Made by a program: the position numbers and the translations under genes. Shown one piece after another: positions 1-8,046 of a stretch of DNA of 64,000 nt. Source of the stretch: Cohaesibacter marisflavi (GTDB lineage: Bacteria > Pseudomonadota > Alphaproteobacteria > Rhizobiales > Cohaesibacteraceae); NCBI RefSeq assembly GCF_900115225.1, contig NZ_FOVR01000014.1:1-64000 (forward strand), written 5' to 3'. The first letter of the stretch is position 1. Each line of letters starts with the position of its first letter. The notes below the pieces were generated by a model. The model was not told the DNA's origin. It searched no databases and worked only from the letters and a program-made list of their open reading frames with translations.

Positions 1-1206
1 CCTGTTCAGCGCTTTATCCGCGATCTGAAGCGGGCCGGTACCGGTTCTGGTGAGGCTTTTATCCCGCTTCATTTTCCAGCTGGCGATGCTCTGCAATTTG
101 ATTGGAGCGAAGAGCGGGGTGTCCTTGGCGGCGTTGAGCAGAAGATCAAGCTCGCCCATTTCCGTATGTGCTACAGCCGCAAGCCCTTTGTGATTGCCTA
201 TCACGGTGAAGCCCAGGAGATGGTTCTGGATGCCTTTGTGCAGGCATTGTCTTTCTTCGGCGGTGTTCCACGCCGCGTGATCATCGACAATCCCAAGACC
301 ATGGAGGTCTACGTGTCACGTTCAAAAGATCGGATATTCCACCCCCGGTTTCTGGCACTGATGAACCATTATGTGATGGAGCCAGTTGCCTGCACTCCAG
401 CTTCGGGCTGGGAGAAGGGACAGGTTGAGAATCAGGTCCAGTTCTTGCGGGGTCGGCTGTTCACTCCCAAACCTGTCTTTGATGACCTTGATGCGCTGAA
501 CGAGTAGTTGCGCTTACGGTGTGAAGATTTGGCAGGTCGCCCCCATCCAGAGCGTCAGGACTGCATGATTGCCCAGATGTTCGAAGATGATCTCGCCAAG
601 CTACGCCCACTGGGGCGGGCATTTGACGGATACGTGGAAAAGACCGTCCGCGTCCGCTCCACCTGTCTGGTTCAATATGACAGCAATCGCTATAGCGTGC
701 CGTCGCAGTTCGCAGGGCAGCATGTCTCGCTGCGTGCCTATGCCAACCGGATCGTGGTCGTATCTGGCCAGGATATCATTGCCGAACACAAGCGACACTT
801 CACCCGGAATATCAGCTATTTTGAACCTTGGCACTATGTTCCTCTTCTGGATCGCAAGCCCGGTGCCCTGCGCAATGGGGCTCCCTTTGTAGGCTGGCAA
901 CTCCCCCAGGCTATGCATTGGATCAGAGAGCATTATATGGCCGGGAAAGGCGGGGATCGGGAATTTGTCGACCTGCTTTTGCTGGCTCAGGATCACGGCA
1001 TTGAAGCTGTCGAGATGGCTTGCGAGCTGGCGGTGGAACAAAACACCCTGCGCCTTCCTGCCATCATCAACCTGATCAACCATCTGGCAGAACCGGTCAT
1101 CACGCCTCTGAGTGAGGCCTACGCCTATCCGCAATTGGCCTTGCCGCCCGAAGCGGACTGTAAACGCTATGAGACATTGTGCTCGGATAAGGGGGTTGCC
1201 GCATGA
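1..1206 (+). pseudogene. istA: IS21 transposase IstA, partial, with internal amber stop
   Basis: Frame 1 is open from the first base and encodes the IstA catalytic core. The DDE residues are seen in QFDWSEE (bases 97-117), RRVIIDNPK (about 274-300) and GWEKGQVENQ (about 409-438). A TAG at 505-507 interrupts the frame within LNE*LRLRCEDL, where IstA proteins usually have Trp, so a TGG-to-TAG change is likely. The same frame then continues to 1206 with the normal C-terminal region. Only suppression or reinitiation could give the second half. The N-terminus lies upstream of the window. Confidence 0.88.
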
Positions 1207-1986
1207 ATGCTCTGATCGACCAACTGACCGCACTGAGGCTGCATGGTATGGCAGCTTGCGCCCATGATTTGCTGTCCGCGCGCAAGCCACCCATTGCCCG
1301 GCAGTGCATGTTTACATGCATGAGAGGGAGGTCTGACCACAGCGATAAAGCAACTGATCGACGCCGAGACTGTAGAACGGCGCGTGCGATCGATCCAGTA
1401 TCAAATGAGGATCGCGAAGTTCCCCCACCACAAGGACTTCGCCACCTTCGATTACAGCGCTGCCGCCGTTGTCCAGACCCAGATAGAGACCTTCTGCACG
1501 GGACAGTTTACCGAAGAAGCTCATAATCTGATTTTGGTCGGCGGAACCGGGACGGGCAAGACACATATTGCCATCGCGTTGGGAACGACCTTGATCAACA
1601 ATGGCAAGAAGGCGCGCTTCTATAACGCCGTCGATCTGATCAACGCCCTCATCAAGGAACAGGCCGATGGCAATACCGGCAAGCTCATCCGGCAACTGAC
1701 AGCTCTGGACTGCGTCATCATCGATGAACTGGGGTATATTCCATTCCCCAAATCCGGCGGGGCGCTTCTGTTCCACCTGATCAGCAAGCTCTACGAGAGG
1801 ACAAGCGTCATCATCACGACAAATCTGGAGTTCGGGGAATGGGTCTCGGTCTTTGGCGACGCAAAAATGACAACCGCGCTGTTGGATCGCGTCACCCATC
1901 ACTGCGCAATCGTTGAGACCGGCAACAAGTCTTATCGGTTTGCTCAAAGCAGAAGTAAAAATCCCAGAGCTAAGCCCCCGGCTTGA
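1203..1986 (+). pseudogene. istB: IS21 helper ATPase IstB, frameshifted
   Basis: IstB is the AAA+ transposition helper of IS21 elements. The start (MNALIDQLTALRLHGMAA) reads in frame 3 from 1203. The rest ([14 protein letters not shown], then Walker A GGTGTGKT and Walker B-like CVIIDELGY) reads in frame 1 from about 1345 to 1986. The frame change lies between about 1300 and 1345, next to the near-palindrome TGCATGTTTACATGCA (1307-1322), and some codons seem to be missing there. The C-terminal end also looks shortened or altered. Loss of function is likely. Confidence 0.85.
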
Positions 1987-2063
1987 CCACAACCCCGCTT
2001 CGCTTCGTTTGGCTAGTGGGGCCACTGCACTACGCGGGGCTATGGACAAGCCTTCGCAACAAC

Positions 2064-2087
2064 AACGCGGTCTGAAAAGGCCGCGTT
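2064..2087 (+). terminator. Hairpin after istB
   Basis: AACGCGG (2064-2070) and CCGCGTT (2081-2087) are perfect 7-base arms around a 10-base loop, just after istB. Only a short T/A stretch follows, so it may be a weak terminator or a structural feature of the IS end. Confidence 0.4.
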
Positions 2088-2100
2088 AAACAGCTAAAGG

Positions 2101-2140
2101 GTGGGGCAATTTTAAATGCTGAAGGCGGGTCAGTTTTGAA
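2101..2140 (+). repeat. IS21 right-end subterminal repeats
   Basis: GTGGGGCAATTTTAAA (2101-2116) and GGCGGGTCAGTTTTGAA (2124-2140) are two imperfect direct copies of the motif typically repeated at IS21-family ends, where IstA binds. They place the right end of the element shortly downstream. Confidence 0.65.
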
Positions 2141-2149
2141 TGATTATTG

Positions 2150-2310
2150 ACAGTTTATGGCCCCCGGTTGCCTCGTGGCAGCAAGCTTGATGGCTATCAC
2201 AACTACTTGCGTGAGCGCGTTACCCAGTATCCAGATTTGTCAGGGCGGCGTCTCATGAGAGAAATCTCCGAAATGGGCTATGACGGTGGATACACGACCG
2301 TGTGTTCCGT
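2150..2310 (+). pseudogene. Remnant of a second IS21-type istA
   Basis: The translation VYGPRLPRGSKLDGYHNYL followed by RERVTQYPDLSGRRLMREI and GYDGGYTTV matches the N-terminal region of IstA proteins, upstream of the catalytic core. The resemblance stops at about 2310 and the frame runs out shortly after. It cannot be the missing 5' part of the first istA, because it lies downstream of that element's right end. It is therefore a second, older copy, either the insertion target or a neighbour. Confidence 0.65.
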
Positions 2311-2362
2311 CTCAGCGCCTATGGGACAGATTGGGTTGATTTGACAAAGGAGGATTCAGCAG

Positions 2363-3418
2363 TTACGCGTCACTCAGCCATCCAAGCCAGTCACTCAGAG
2401 TACCGTTTTCTTCGCCAGGAAGTTTCTGGCGGCTCAACCATGCGGAGCGCGCCTCCGTTGGGCTAAATCCGTAACGCGATTGAAACTGCCGACAAAAAGT
2501 TGAGCTGTTTGTGAAACCAAATTCATAAGCAACAGAGCTGACAAGTTTCTTTTCGTCGCCTCTTGTGAGCGCATTGTAACAGGCGGCCAGACGTCGGTTT
2601 CTTATGAAATTGACCACTCCACCATGTCTTCCAAAAAGATAGTAAAGCTGACGTCGGGAGATTCCCAAACCGGCACAGATCATTTCTGGCGAGAGGTTTG
2701 GTGATTTCAGATTATTGGCGATAAAGCGGCGGGCGCGATCAAATTGCGCAGCCGCGATTGGTGCTTTTGCTTCTTCTAATGCATCTGGTGTTTGACGCAC
2801 CATCGCTCTTACGAGATGACCAAAAGCCTCACTGACAGCAATAGATTCAGTGCGGGTCAAACTGTCTATCCGGTTATTCAAGGAAAGAATAAAGTCACCG
2901 ACGATACTAGACATAGGCCCGCTAACCTCTTGATGCTCGTTTTGATCAAGGGCATCCGCAATATCCCAAAAATCATCTCGACTGAAAAACAGTCCGGCAT
3001 AGCTGATGTCATCCATCGCACCAACAAACGGCTTTGCGTAAGAGTGAAGAACCAACTTTCCGGGAGTTGCTCTGAAACTGCCTGTATCGCTTTGAGAAAG
3101 AGCTGACCCCTTCGTCGCGATGCTCAAACACCAGTGATCAAAGTTGGATTTGCGTACAATCTCTTTTGTGAAGGTGAAACTCATCGGAGAAAGTTCAAAG
3201 TTGGTCAATAACAACCGATCAAGATGATAAGAGGTGACGCGCCCTCTAAATCCTTCCGTCACAGGAGCGACAGATTTCAGATCACTCATTGTTGTCGTGA
3301 AATCACACCAGGCATCAAATTGCTCCTTTTTCTGAAAAGGCTCAGTGGAGAATTTCAAACTGGGAACAGGTTTCTTGCCCTGCAATTGTTCGTGTAACTG
3401 GGCTTCGCTTGTTTCCAT
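2363..3418 (-). CDS. AraC-family transcriptional regulator
   Basis: The protein has 351 residues. Residues about 20-200 resemble the N-terminal sensing domain of AraC-type regulators such as the AraC-binding-like family. Residues about 230-335 form the double helix-turn-helix: MICAGLGISRRQLYYLF for the first helix pair, and SSVAYEFGFTNSSTFCRQFQ then YGFSPTEARS for the second. That end is strongly AraC-like, so DNA binding is secure, but ligand and targets are unknown. It stands alone between the IS remnant and an AT-rich spacer and is itself AT-richer than the T6SS genes, which suggests a separate origin. It could regulate nearby genes, but nothing in the sequence shows this. Confidence 0.88.
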   Translation of the reverse strand: METSEAQLHEQLQGKKPVPSLKFSTEPFQKKEQFDAWCDFTTTMSDLKSVAPVTEGFRGRVTSYHLDRLLLTNFELSPMSFTFTKEIVRKSNFDHWCLSIATKGSALSQSDTGSFRATPGKLVLHSYAKPFVGAMDDISYAGLFFSRDDFWDIADALDQNEHQEVSGPMSSIVGDFILSLNNRIDSLTRTESIAVSEAFGHLVRAMVRQTPDALEEAKAPIAAAQFDRARRFIANNLKSPNLSPEMICAGLGISRRQLYYLFGRHGGVVNFIRNRRLAACYNALTRGDEKKLVSSVAYEFGFTNSSTFCRQFQSRYGFSPTEARSAWLSRQKLPGEENGTLSDWLGWLSDA

Positions 3419-4098
3419 TGCAGTTACTCCTGAATATCAATAATGCTGACAGCCGCTCAACAAATCCAAAATATCTTAAATTCACTAATTGCGTGAGACA
3501 TTGAAACTTACACGTCAATTTTGTAGGCACCTTCACATACAATCAAGTGAAATCCATTCTCAAGACGCTTCGCATAAGGCTTTGGTAAAAAGCATGTGAA
3601 CAGGAGACACTGGCTGGATTGCTACCGGCCCTCTATTTCCACCCATCACACCGGCTAAAAGAGCTATCTCATTCTCTTCTTTTAGTAATTCCCCGCCAAA
3701 TCACTCCGGTTTAAGAACAAAGCAAGCGCCACCGTTCACTTTCCAAGAACACCAAAAACAGCCCTGCTTTGCACAAACGGCAATGATATTTGCACGCGCT
3801 GTAAATTCCTGGTGGCTCCCAAAGAACCTCGCAACTGTTATTCTTCAATACCATTCCAAGCAGTATCAATACTAATATTTTGAGATTTCTCGCCAGAAAA
3901 TGGCAACTCAAAAAACAAGTAGCAACGGTATGTTTGATAAGTTTGCGGCTTTAAGGGCTGATCACATCAGCTCTCTTTGCATGAGCAGGGATATTTGGCG
4001 TAGCGATAAATATTTGGGCAACAAACGGGACTCTTCGTCTAGCTCTCAAGCATAGCGTTCTCAAAAATAGTCACGTTGAGACAATCAGGGGAACGACA

Positions 4099-4197
4099 AT
4101 GAACAAACATAAAATCAATAATAAAAATGCGACTGAAACAGTGAAGCGAGCAAACACCAAGAACCTTCACTTTGCCCAAATGCATCGCCGGTCCTAA
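4099..4197 (+). CDS. Possible 32-residue basic peptide
   Basis: An ATG at 4099 is preceded by AGGGGAA at a good ribosome-binding distance and opens a 32-codon frame rich in Lys, Arg, Asn and His, ending in TAA at 4195-4197. No family is recognised. It could be a leader peptide or chance, since the only support is the Shine-Dalgarno-like sequence. Confidence 0.25.
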   Translation: MNKHKINNKNATETVKRANTKNLHFAQMHRRS

Positions 4198-4266
4198 GCC
4201 CCGACGAGCTCTTCAAATTCACATTCCGTGTTTTGCATCCATTTTTCGCAAAGAGATGAACCTTTC

Positions 4267-4313
4267 GAAGACTTGAAGACACTTATCACTGAAGACAGCA
4301 AAGTGAACGTTCA
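4267..4313 (+). promoter_or_regulatory. GAAGAC direct repeats and TGAACGTTCA palindrome before sigma gene
   Basis: GAAGAC occurs at 4267-4272, 4275-4280 and 4291-4296, that is on an 8-base period with one position skipped. A perfect 10-base palindrome TGAACGTTCA (4304-4313) ends two bases before the sigma-factor ATG and covers the place where a ribosome-binding site should be. This could be an operator or a site of translational control. No binding protein can be named. Confidence 0.35.
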
Positions 4314-4315
4314 GT

Positions 4316-4915
4316 ATGCATAGACCCAAATCAACAAAGTCCCTCCCCAGGGGAGCGGCACCACAAACTGATGAAGCACTCTTGGCTGCCGTTGCAACTG
4401 GCGACATAAAAGCCTTTGAACAATTGCATGGAAAATACTTTCCGAAACTGATGCATTTCGCACGGCGCATCACGGACAGTACTGAGGCCGCAGAAGAAGT
4501 GGCCAATGAAACCTTGATGGTCGTATGGCGCACAGGAAGCCGGTTCGAAGGACGATCTAAGGCGTCCTCCTGGATATTCGGCATTGCCTATCGACTATCA
4601 CTCAAGCAAAGGCAGAAGCTCAGTCGGCATAAAGGCCATGTTCTGCTAGAGGAAACGCTCATAGATGACGGCCAGAATGTCGCTGAGACGGTCATGAACA
4701 GGAAGGACCTGACCAGCGCTCTGCAGCAGTTGACACCTGAACTCCGTGCTGTTGTTGAATTGACCTATTACAACGGCTATCTTTATACGGAGATTGCGGA
4801 AATTCTGGACTGTCCGGTGGGAACAGTGAAAACGCGCATGATGACGGCAAGAAAACGTCTTAGAGGTTTTTTGTCTGAAGATGCGCCAAATTATTCGGAG
4901 AACGAAGTTGCTTAA
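4316..4915 (+). CDS. ECF-type RNA polymerase sigma factor
   Basis: The 199-residue protein has the ECF sigma layout. Region 2 is at about 30-95 (FEQLHGKYFPKLMHFARRI, then EEVANETLMVVW). Region 4 is at about 130-185 (LTPELRAVVELTYYNGYLY, then EIAEILDCPVGTVKTRM), the helix-turn-helix that binds the -35 element. The ATG at 4316 is the first possible start, because an in-frame stop lies at 4304, although no good Shine-Dalgarno precedes it. Its 3' end overlaps the next gene by 35 bases, and that gene encodes a membrane protein of anti-sigma type, the usual pairing. Target promoters are unknown; the T6SS operon downstream is a candidate. Confidence 0.92.
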   Translation: MHRPKSTKSLPRGAAPQTDEALLAAVATGDIKAFEQLHGKYFPKLMHFARRITDSTEAAEEVANETLMVVWRTGSRFEGRSKASSWIFGIAYRLSLKQRQKLSRHKGHVLLEETLIDDGQNVAETVMNRKDLTSALQQLTPELRAVVELTYYNGYLYTEIAEILDCPVGTVKTRMMTARKRLRGFLSEDAPNYSENEVA

Positions 4916-5537
4916 GACCAGGAATTCTTCGTCGGACGACAATCATGATGATCTGTGGGAACTTATTCCATGGTATGTGAACGGAACCTTGTCCTCCGAG
5001 CAGCATAATGCTGTCAAAAGCCGCATGGTCAACAACCATGACTTTGCGCTCGAAGTTGCCCGCCAACAGCAGCTCGCCAAGCATGTCGCCACCGCCGACC
5101 CTTTTGAAGCACCCGTCTCGCGCAGTTGGGAAATGTTGCGCGCTCAAATCGAAGCTGAAAAGCCTCGCAGCAAACCGGCATTCAATCTTTGGAGCTGGCT
5201 TGGTAAATTCAAGACGGGATTCCTTATTGGTGGCGCTGGGGCGGTTGCATGCCTTCTGGCAATCGCGGTCTTCGTTCCAACGACAAGCAATAACACTTTC
5301 CAAACACTGACAAGCACCGATACCAATTCGCAAGCAACGATTAAGTTTCAGATTGGCCCAGACGTCGATACAGACTCTTTGCCATCTATCCTGTCCAGAT
5401 ATGGGCTTGAGCTTCAGAGCGGTCCAACCGAGACCGGCGTCTACACAACCAAGCCCAAACAGGGCGAAGATCTCGCCGCGCTCTCAAAGGCCTTGATGAG
5501 CGCGCCTGAAATCATCTTCGCTTCTCCGGCTGACTGA
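4881..5537 (+). CDS. Transmembrane anti-sigma factor with subtilase-prodomain-like ectodomain
   Basis: The protein has 218 residues. The N-terminal cytoplasmic part (about 24-90) has the WELIPWYVNGTLS start typical of anti-sigma domains, without the zinc-binding HxxxCxxC motif. One membrane segment follows (about 112-132). The outside part (about 153-218) contains ILSRYGLEL, TGVYTTKPKQGEDLAAL and a SAPEIIFASP end, the pattern of ferredoxin-like subtilisin prodomains. The subtilase encoded next has a similar segment (IMSRFGVTL at about 59-67), so the ectodomain may bind that protein. Gene order and overlap with the ECF sigma gene support its role as the cognate anti-sigma factor. The prodomain call is by eye only. 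Confidence 0.8.
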   Translation: MRQIIRRTKLLKTRNSSSDDNHDDLWELIPWYVNGTLSSEQHNAVKSRMVNNHDFALEVARQQQLAKHVATADPFEAPVSRSWEMLRAQIEAEKPRSKPAFNLWSWLGKFKTGFLIGGAGAVACLLAIAVFVPTTSNNTFQTLTSTDTNSQATIKFQIGPDVDTDSLPSILSRYGLELQSGPTETGVYTTKPKQGEDLAALSKALMSAPEIIFASPAD

Positions 5538-5539
5538 CC

Positions 5540-6706
5540 ATGCGGTGCTCAACCCTCACCGCGATTATGCTGCTCGCAATTGGCCTGGCATATCCCGCCG
5601 TTGCCCAGTCTCAGCCTTTCTTGCTGAAACCGGCCAACACAATCGCAACCAAGACCCATCTGATCCTGACAGTGCCTCTGACTGACAAGAAGGCGCTCGA
5701 TAAAATTGCACGCGAGATCATGTCACGGTTTGGCGTGACGTTGACCGCCGAGTGGCCGCTCAAATCCATCGATGTCCATTGCTTCGTGGTGGAGGCAGAT
5801 CCAAAAACCGACATGAATGCCCTGATTGCCCGGATGCTGGCAGACAAGCAGATCCGCACCGCGCAGAAGATGCAGGAATTCAAAACACTTGAAAGCCGCT
5901 ATTCAGACCCTCTCTTCCCCATCCAGACGGCGCTGAAACAAATCAACGCCGTCGCAGCGCAACGCTATTCGACAGGATCAGGCGTTCACATTGCTGTGGT
6001 GGATTCTGCCATTGATGCAAGCCACCCGGATCTTCTGGGTCGTCTGACACCAGCCAAAGATTTTGTCGGCGTTGGCCAAACGAGCGTTGCTGAAGACCAT
6101 GGCACGGCAATAGCAGGCATTATTGCAGCTGATGTCGCCAACGCGACGGGTATTGTCGGCATAGCACCGAAGGCGCAATTGACGAGCTTACGGGCCTGCT
6201 GGCAGGCCCCGAACGAGCAGGGAGAATGCAACAGCTTTTCTCTCGCCAGAGCGCTCAACTTCGCTCTTCTGAATGGCTATGATGTTATAAATTTGAGTTT
6301 GGGCGGGCCATCGGACCCGCTTCTTGAAGAGATCATAAAGGCCGCCATTCAAAAGAACATCGTGGTGGTCGCGGCCTGGGGTGAAAAGGAAGAAGCATCT
6401 TTTCCTGCGTCGGTCCCCGGCGTCATCGCAGCTGGTGGCCCAACAAAAACCAGCATCCCAGCCCCATCTGTTGATGTCATCAGCACCGCGCCGCACAACG
6501 ATTATCGCTATGTTTCCGGTTCATCGGTTGCTGCGGCTCATATATCCGGAATATTGGCACTTTTGCTGGCCATGCACCCGGAGCTGACTACAGACTCTCT
6601 TGCCAATGCCCTGCATGCCTCGATCCGACAGCAGGATGGTGCACCGATGATCGATGCATGTGCGGTCTTGCTCCGCGAGGCGAAAAGCCCGTTATCCTGC
6701 AAGTAG
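5540..6706 (+). CDS. Exported subtilase-like (S8) protein, oxyanion-hole Asn apparently absent
   Basis: The protein has 388 residues, with a signal peptide (about 1-22, ending AVA), a prodomain-like region (about 40-115) and an S8 domain (about 140-380). Catalytic-triad residues can be placed at Asp155 (AVVDSAID), His187 (DHGTAIAG) and Ser329 (GSSVAAAHISG). The segment that normally reads AAGN and supplies the oxyanion-hole Asn reads VVAAWGEKEEASFPA here, so that Asn seems to be missing. The motif around Asp155 also has Ala in place of the usual Gly. The enzyme may be weak or act as a binding protein. It starts 2 bases after the anti-sigma gene and is probably co-transcribed, fitting a role in signal input to the sigma factor. 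Confidence 0.85.
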   Translation: MRCSTLTAIMLLAIGLAYPAVAQSQPFLLKPANTIATKTHLILTVPLTDKKALDKIAREIMSRFGVTLTAEWPLKSIDVHCFVVEADPKTDMNALIARMLADKQIRTAQKMQEFKTLESRYSDPLFPIQTALKQINAVAAQRYSTGSGVHIAVVDSAIDASHPDLLGRLTPAKDFVGVGQTSVAEDHGTAIAGIIAADVANATGIVGIAPKAQLTSLRACWQAPNEQGECNSFSLARALNFALLNGYDVINLSLGGPSDPLLEEIIKAAIQKNIVVVAAWGEKEEASFPASVPGVIAAGGPTKTSIPAPSVDVISTAPHNDYRYVSGSSVAAAHISGILALLLAMHPELTTDSLANALHASIRQQDGAPMIDACAVLLREAKSPLSCK

Positions 6707-6875
6707 TCCCCACTCTGCCTAACCTTTGTGCGTTCCAAAGCGCGATGCTTGCTTTGATCGAGATGGGAAAGTCATTCTCGTCCGCCTCACGCTGTTTTTT
6801 TACCCTTGCCGTGAACCAGATCAGTTTCTTTCAGCACTCATAGACTGACAGCACAATGGCTCAAGGGGAGTTTCC

Positions 6876-7979
6876 ATGAAAGCGCGCATCGTTCCGATGA
6901 TTTTGGCAATGGCCCTCTGGGCTATGCCGGCAGCAGCCCAAACTGACCGTGTCGTCGCGTTGGTTGTTTCGGTCGGCGGCGGGGCGCAACGCGCAGATGA
7001 TATGCAAACCCAGTTGCAGTTGATGGGGGCGGAAACACTAAGGGCCCACGACCCGAACAACGCCCAACTGCGATCGATTTTGATGCGTTTTGCGCGGGAA
7101 GCTTCCAACGCACGAGCCACCTTCATCTATCTTGATGTGCCAGCGGTCAATTTCGAGGGACGGCCTTTCATTCTTCCCAAAGGAGCCACGCTTAAACGGC
7201 CGACAGACCTCTTCACCCAAGCCATCCCCATACAAGCCTTTTCCCGTTCTGCCGTGCAAGCCGAACAGGGCGGAGCAGTTGTCATTACGATTGTGCCACA
7301 AGACCGCTTGCTTGACGGCCTGAGCAACGTGACCAATGCCCCCGAAGCGGTGCTGGGGGCAAGTCCGGTCCTGATTTCAACGCCAGAGACCTTTGCCCCC
7401 GTTCTGGCGGCCATGGAAAAAAGCTCTGAAAAAAGCGAGGTCGAGATCGGAACCCTGCTGAGCGACATGCTTGTAAAGGACGGCATCTCCATCTCGGACT
7501 TGCCACGCAACCGGATCTTTCTTCGCCTCCCCCCGAAAGCCGAACCGGAACCGGTGGCTTTGCCAGCTCCGGTGTCTCAGACAACAAACGCCACAGAAAG
7601 TTCAGGCACCTCAGGCAGCTTGAATACCAGCTCGGTTTCCCCGGACAGCGACAATCCAAAGCAGGATGGCTTATCCGCAGATACTGCCAACCAAAGCGAA
7701 CAACCCCAAGCATCAGGCCTCTCACTCACAGCAGAAACGACCGCACCTGCAGCCTCTGACGAGACATTGGAAGAGCTTGAGCTTCTAGAGCAAACCCTTT
7801 CGCGCGCTGCCAAACGGACGGTTCAGCGCGCGCTGCGAAACCAGCAACTCTACAAGGGATTGGTCGACGGCATCTTCGGCCCTCAAACCAGAGAGGCAAT
7901 CGAGGCTTTTCAAAAAAGCCGCTCCGAGAAACAGACCGGAATACTCACACGAAGGCAGTTGCTGGACCTGAGTTCATAG
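6876..7979 (+). CDS. Exported caspase-like pseudoenzyme with C-terminal peptidoglycan-binding domain
   Basis: The protein has 367 residues, with a signal peptide (1-21, ending AAA). Residues about 25-145 follow the p20 fold of caspase-like C14 proteins: a RVVALVVSVGG start, a helix with Q..LQLMGAETL, LRSILMRFAREASNARATF, and FILPKGATL matching the usual YLIP segment. Where active members have Y.GHG, this reads YLDVPAV, and the strand expected to end in DxC reads AVVITIVPQD, so both His and Cys are missing. A Pro/Ser/Thr-rich linker (about 215-300) leads to a PG_binding_1 domain (about 308-365, containing DGIFGPQTREAIEAFQ). It is probably a periplasmic, wall-bound non-catalytic protein. Confidence 0.7.
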   Translation: MKARIVPMILAMALWAMPAAAQTDRVVALVVSVGGGAQRADDMQTQLQLMGAETLRAHDPNNAQLRSILMRFAREASNARATFIYLDVPAVNFEGRPFILPKGATLKRPTDLFTQAIPIQAFSRSAVQAEQGGAVVITIVPQDRLLDGLSNVTNAPEAVLGASPVLISTPETFAPVLAAMEKSSEKSEVEIGTLLSDMLVKDGISISDLPRNRIFLRLPPKAEPEPVALPAPVSQTTNATESSGTSGSLNTSSVSPDSDNPKQDGLSADTANQSEQPQASGLSLTAETTAPAASDETLEELELLEQTLSRAAKRTVQRALRNQQLYKGLVDGIFGPQTREAIEAFQKSRSEKQTGILTRRQLLDLSS

Positions 7980-8046
7980 GTGCAACAGCACCATTTATCG
8001 CAACTCATCACTAGCTACTCGGAAGAGAAATAGAGGATAACGACCC

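Larger units (their letters stand above)
1..2152 (+). mobile_element. IS21-family insertion sequence, 5' end outside window, decayed
   Basis: It contains istA followed by istB with a 4-base ATGA overlap at 1203-1206, the usual IS21 arrangement. After istB come two subterminal repeats (2101-2116 and 2124-2140) and a likely terminus ending GACA near 2152, since IS21 elements commonly end in CA. The left end is not in the window. istA carries an in-frame amber codon and istB a frameshift, so this copy is very probably unable to move by itself. The exact right boundary is inferred. Confidence 0.85.
3419..4315. other. AT-rich 0.9 kb spacer, mostly without recognisable genes
   Basis: This stretch separates the AraC gene from the sigma-factor gene. 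It is clearly AT-richer than the downstream T6SS region. Apart from one possible 32-codon ORF (4099-4197) and a repeat/palindrome region just before the sigma gene (4267-4313), I see no tRNA, no convincing protein gene and no clear terminator. It probably holds the promoters of the two flanking, divergent genes. Confidence 0.6.

Noticed and set aside
601-1290. Long open frame antisense to istA
   Set aside because: It lies opposite the istA/istB coding frames, has no recognisable motif, and follows the codon periodicity of the sense genes.
3711-3911. 66-codon minus-strand frame in the AT-rich spacer
   Set aside because: No ribosome-binding site or family resemblance. Short frames of this size are expected by chance.
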